A stretch of 64,000 nucleotides of DNA from Neoceratodus forsteri (lineage: Eukaryota > Chordata > Ceratodontiformes > Ceratodontidae), in contig CM057453.1 of assembly GCA_016271365.2 (NCBI GenBank), positions 1,078,631,001 through 1,078,695,000 of the forward strand, in the 5' to 3' direction. Positions within the stretch are counted from its first letter, which is position 1, and every line of letters starts with the position of its first letter. The notes beneath the pieces were generated by a model that saw nothing but the letters and a program-made list of their open reading frames with translations, did no database searches and was not told the origin of the DNA. Made by a program: the position numbers and the translations under genes. Below, piece after piece: positions 60,366 to 64,000 of this stretch.

Positions 60366-60830
60366 GACAGCCTGGTTCAGAGGTAAGTGCAGAAGAATGG
60401 GTGATTCAGCAGCCTCCCCCAACAGCATCACAGCAGCAGCTCCCAGTGTAGTAGCAGCAAACCTCAGTTGCACAATAGCCCCCTGGATTCCTCTCCTCCA
60501 CAGCAACAGCAGTCCCCAGTGCAGCAGCAGCTTGAATACCCTGTGCCCCCTGTGGTACCAGCACCACCACAGGCTGAGTCCCCTGAGAAGCCACATGTGA
60601 GCTCCTCTTCTTCCAGCTCTTCTGTGCCCCATTCAAGGAAGCAGTCCAGGTCTTCCCCCATGTGGACATTTTTTACCATGGAATCTAATAATGATAGTCT
60701 TGTCAAATGTAATCTCCGCAGCACACTTGTCAGTCATGGAAAAAGAGCAGCCATCTAGGTACCAGTGGGCAACATACCCACATGAAATTCCATTACCTGA
60801 GCCTGTGGGAGGCCAGAAAACAGGAGGTGG
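60366..60830 (+). pseudogene. BED-type zinc-finger remnant (hAT transposase or ZBED-like N terminus)
   Basis: The frame 60468-60758 is Gln/Pro/Ser-rich (SPPQQQQSPVQQQLEYPVPP, then PHVSSSSSSSSVPHSRKQSR), followed by SPMWTFFTMESNNDSLVKCN and LRSTLVSHGKR. This matches the start of a BED finger: W-x-F-F, then C-x-x-C, then S-x-G. The first Cys survives (60708-60710) but the second is Arg (60717-60719), and a stop (TAG) follows soon after, where a HxxxH pair would be expected. No catalytic hAT domain is seen downstream. A hAT transposase relic is likeliest; a domesticated ZBED exon relic is the alternative. Confidence 0.6.
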
Positions 60831-61769
60831 TGAGTAGTGGTTGTGATGACAGTGGTACTTCTGTGCCACTGAGGGGGCAATGAACAGTTAGACTGCATCC
60901 ATAGTGAACATGCGGGATCATGAATAGCAGCTGGGCAGGCTCATAGGACAGCACCAGCAGCAGCACCACCAGCACCAGTGACAACAACTACAGAGGGGAA
61001 CTGGCACAACTGCAAAGTTGGGGAACTACCACCACAAAGTTCCTTCTATGGAAGAAATTCTACAGAAGCTGCTTGAAAATCAGTAAGTGCTTCCTGAAGG
61101 AATGAATGAGCTCCATCATGGTGGTGCAGGTGCTCTTCTATCTGGTCCTTAAAAATATTCCCTATATCATGCTTTTTTCAATCTTTTCTTCTAAAGTCCT
61201 CATCAAGGAGCCTCCCTCTTTTGTAACCAATCCATAGCTCTATCAAATATTCTCTCCTGTCTCTGCTTAGTTTTCTTCACCACTCTGTGTTTATAAAAAA
61301 AGAAATAAAAGTTATTAAAGTAGAATAAAACTCTTCCTGTCTTTCTGCCTTACTGTTTGATTCCATTCTTTTTTCATCTTCATTTGTCTCAGTGTTCTCC
61401 TTCTCAAAAAAAAAATGTGCTATCTATAGTTTCTTTAATCACACTGTTTATGCGCTGTATCATTCAGTTCTCTCTCGCTAGTGTTGTTGTTGTAAAGCAC
61501 TGTTCTTTATATGCATAGTGCATTTGAAAAGCACCATATTAAAAACTGTCTGGTCCCTAAATATTTTTTGATTTCAGTCAAACAGTTGACTCTGTCGTAT
61601 ATCAGTTGCCCAGTCACCCTGTCGGACAGATCTCCTCCCTCCACACAGCCACTTTTTTCACTTGTTTCACTTCCCGAAGTTTTATCCCAAGCAAGAAATT
61701 ATTAAAAGGTGATAGCTACTGCTGTGCTGTTCAAGTCACCCTCTCAGACAGTTTGTATTGTGGAACACT
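60831..61769. other. Non-coding, possibly the rest of the same hAT relic
   Basis: Contains CAGCAG-rich sequence near 60,945-60,975 and CCCTGTCGGACAG near 61,618, echoed as CCCTCTCAGACAG near 61,739. No further hAT motif was found. Confidence 0.35.
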
Positions 61770-62827
61770 TTAGTTGACAGATGTGCACAAGTACAGTATA
61801 TAAATTTCTTCCTTCTAGAAATGTTCTCCCAAATGAGAAATTATTTGATGATCCTAATGTACTATTGCTACATGGTATTGCACTGTGTGTCAGTCCCGCA
61901 GCCACAGATCTTGTCATGCATTTTAGGAGAAATGGTGGCAAAAGAACAATATACATGAATTCTGTCATCCCAGAATTTTTCTCTATGACCAGAAAAATAC
62001 ATCAGGCTATTGCATGCTGCTACATGGTACTACACTTTGTGTCAGTTCCTCCATCGCAGTTCTTGTAAGACACTTCAGGGGAAATAATATAAATATGTCA
62101 TGCTGCTGTATGCTGCTGTGAGGTGCTGTGCTCTGTGTCAGTCCCCTCCCCACCACAATTCTTGCAACATAAACTGTAAGAAAAGCACACACATACACAT
62201 TCTCTGCTTAAAGAATTTTCCTCAACTACCAGAATAAATATGTCAGACTCCTGCATACTGCTACAACGTGCTGCACTGGGTGTGAGGATCAATACCACAG
62301 TTCTTGTAATGCACTTCAGGGGAAAATGTGAGAAAAGCACATTACACATAAATTCTGTGCTTCCAGAATTTTTCCCAGCTACCAAAATAAATATGTCATG
62401 CTGCTGTGAGGTGCTGCACTCTTTGTCAGTCCCCTCCCCACCACAGTCCTTGCAACATGAATTGTGAGAAAAGCACTACACATACAAATTCTCTACTTAA
62501 AGAACTTTTCTCAGCTACCAGGATAAATATGTCAGGCTCCTGCATACTGCTACAGTGTGCTGCAGTGGGTGTCAGGACCAACACCGCAGTGCTTGTAATG
62601 TACTGTACATTGGAGAAAATGTCAGAAAAGCACAATAGGCATAAATCCTGTTTTTCCATAATTTTTCTCAATGACCAGAACAAAATAAGTCAAGCTGATG
62701 CTTGCTGCTAAAAGGCGGCATGTGTCAGTCCCACCACCACAGTCTTTATAATGCACCATAGGGGAAAAGGTGTGAAAAGTGCAACATACAGAAAATCTGA
62801 CCTTCCACAATTTTTCTCAATGACCAG

Positions 62828-63385
62828 TAGAACTGGGTGGAATCCGTGAATTCCAAATTTGCAGAAATGTTGTGAAAGTTTCAAATTTCATGGAATTTTC
62901 TGAAATTCCAACTTTGCCAAAATCTGAATCCTCTGAATGTGTTTGCCAAATGTTTAACCTGTTGTACAAACTCTTCCAGTTGAATTGCAAAATAATAAAC
63001 ATAAACTGCAGAATGACAGTTCTGAGGAATTTAATTCTACAGTTTAACACCTCAGTCCGCAATACATCTAATCATTCCACAGCTGAATGATCAGTTCTGC
63101 GGAATTTCTTTCATCAGTATAATCCATTAATCTGCAATACATTCATTCATTCCTTAATTCAGTGACTCACTGAACTATGGAATAATGTATGTATTGTCAG
63201 TGATCAGTTCAGCTGAATTTCTTTCCACAGTTTAATACATTAATCTTCAATTCATATATTTATTCTGCTATTCTAAGTCAGAATTTCCATGAAAGTTGCC
63301 AAAATGCATTCTGAAATTTCATGGAAGCAAAATTTTGACTTTCATGGAAATTTTGCTTGTGGAATTGTATTTTTGCACAACTCTA
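62828..63385. mobile_element. hAT-like MITE inserted in the satellite
   Basis: Ends TAGAACTGGGTGGAAT and, complemented, TAGAGTTGTGCAAAAAT. Flanks ATGACCAG (62820-62827) and ACAACCAG (63386-63393) match 6 of 8, and both are satellite sequence, so the insertion point is within a monomer. The interior holds a roughly 75-bp tandem (GATCAGTTCTGCGGAATTTC-like, starting near 63,013, 63,087 and 63,202). Confidence 0.65.
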
Positions 63386-63625
63386 ACAACCAGAAAAAAA
63401 TAAGTACCTTGATGAAAAGGTTTTAGTGCCTTGAAGCACTGGGTCTGGTCTGGCCATTGTTCCTCCTTTTGCATTATTAATACTGTCTGTATTTATAAAG
63501 CATTTCGTGCACATTAAAAATAAAGTTCTCCATTACAGTGGAGTGCTGGTATAGTTTCTTGTTCATGTTATCATTTTTACTAGCACCTAGTCATTTCCAT
63601 GAGCACAGCCTTGTTTTGCATTTTG
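63386..63625. other. Non-satellite spacer within the array
   Basis: About 230 bp that do not match the monomer; no other feature recognised. Confidence 0.4.
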
Positions 63626-64000
63626 GTACATGCTGCTATATGGTGCCACAGTGTGTGTCAGTCCCACTACCACAGTTCCAGTTCTGCACTTTAGTGGAAA
63701 TGGTGCAAAAAGCACAATATACTTAAAATCTCTGCTCTCAGAATTTTTCCCCATGATCAGAAGAAATAGGTCAAGCTGCTACTACTGCTGCATGATACCA
63801 CTTTGTGTGTCAGTCCTATTCTTACAGTTTCTGTAATGCACTTGGAGGAGAATGGTGTGAAAAGCACAATATATAGAAACTCTGTGTTTACAGAATTTTT
63901 CTCAATGACCAGAAAAAAAAAATTACATCAGGCCACTACATGCTGCTACATGATGCCAAGCTGTATGTCAATCCCACCAATACAGTTCTTGCAATGCACT

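Larger units (their letters stand above)
61770..64000 (+). repeat. Satellite array, monomer about 145-158 bp, running off the window
   Basis: The anchor GTGTCAGTCCC (or a variant) recurs near 61,886, 62,039, 62,136, 62,280, 62,423, 62,568, 62,724, 63,657, 63,807 and 63,965. The unit contains TGCATGCTGCTAC, CACAGTTCTTGTAATGCACTT and AGAATTTTTCTCAATGACCAG. Two monomer types alternate at 62,107-62,660 (see findings). A MITE at 62828-63385 and about 230 bp of other sequence interrupt it. Confidence 0.85.

Noticed and set aside
61770..64000. CRISPR-like regular repeats
   Set aside because: Repeat units of about 150 bp are contiguous with no unique spacers, and the context is eukaryotic; this is satellite DNA.

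Overview
The window looks like intergenic or intronic DNA from a large, transposon-rich vertebrate genome. The evidence is the mix of element classes read directly from it: CR1-, L2- and L1/Tx1-type LINEs, a DIRS tyrosine-recombinase retrotransposon, a Penelope-like remnant, a pogo-like DNA transposon, hAT-like MITEs, a MIR-like SINE and satellite DNA. CR1 3' ends carrying (TTCTATGT)n and the co-occurrence of DIRS and Tx1 elements fit an amphibian (a caecilian would be my first guess) or a lungfish. That assignment is an inference. I see no convincing host exon, tRNA or rRNA gene; every recognisable protein fragment belongs to a mobile element and all are broken.

Layout. 0-7 kb: a TIR element cut by the window edge, short tandem repeats with an everted AGGTCA-like motif, a Penelope GIY-YIG remnant, and a 606-bp palindromic element (4885-5490). 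7-19.5 kb: a LINE block in the + direction: an L2 fragment, a second LINE of about 2.9 kb, and a CR1 split by a 5.45-kb L1/Tx1 insertion with a target-site duplication. 22.4-25.8 kb: a pogo-like transposon with about 640-bp inverted repeats and a dead transposase, then a hAT-type MITE. 28.6-29.6 kb: a 980-bp near-perfectly symmetrical hAT-like foldback element. 31.2-35.8 kb: a DIRS element interrupted by an antisense CR1. 36.4 kb: a MIR-like SINE. 39-43 kb: another LINE, CR1 pieces, a TIR element and microsatellites.

44.4-50.3 kb is the most unusual stretch: tandem arrays of about 290 bp at both ends enclose several large nested palindromes (centres near 45,812, 47,624, 49,000 and 49,208) that share a module containing TAACTGATGCATTA followed about 77 bp later by a GTTGGTGGGA hairpin. 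I do not recognise this family. 53.7-54.3 kb holds a GC-rich SINE-like insertion with an exact 15-bp duplication. 56.9-58.1 kb is an antisense CR1, 58.3-59.4 kb another 1.1-kb palindrome, 60.4-60.8 kb a BED-finger (hAT-type) remnant, and 61.8-64.0 kb a roughly 150-bp satellite with dimeric higher-order organisation and a hAT-like MITE inserted in it.

The elements do not form a pathway. Their nesting gives relative ages: L1 after CR1, CR1 after DIRS, MITE after satellite. All similarity statements are by-eye comparisons of the given sequence or of remembered family motifs; no search or alignment was run.
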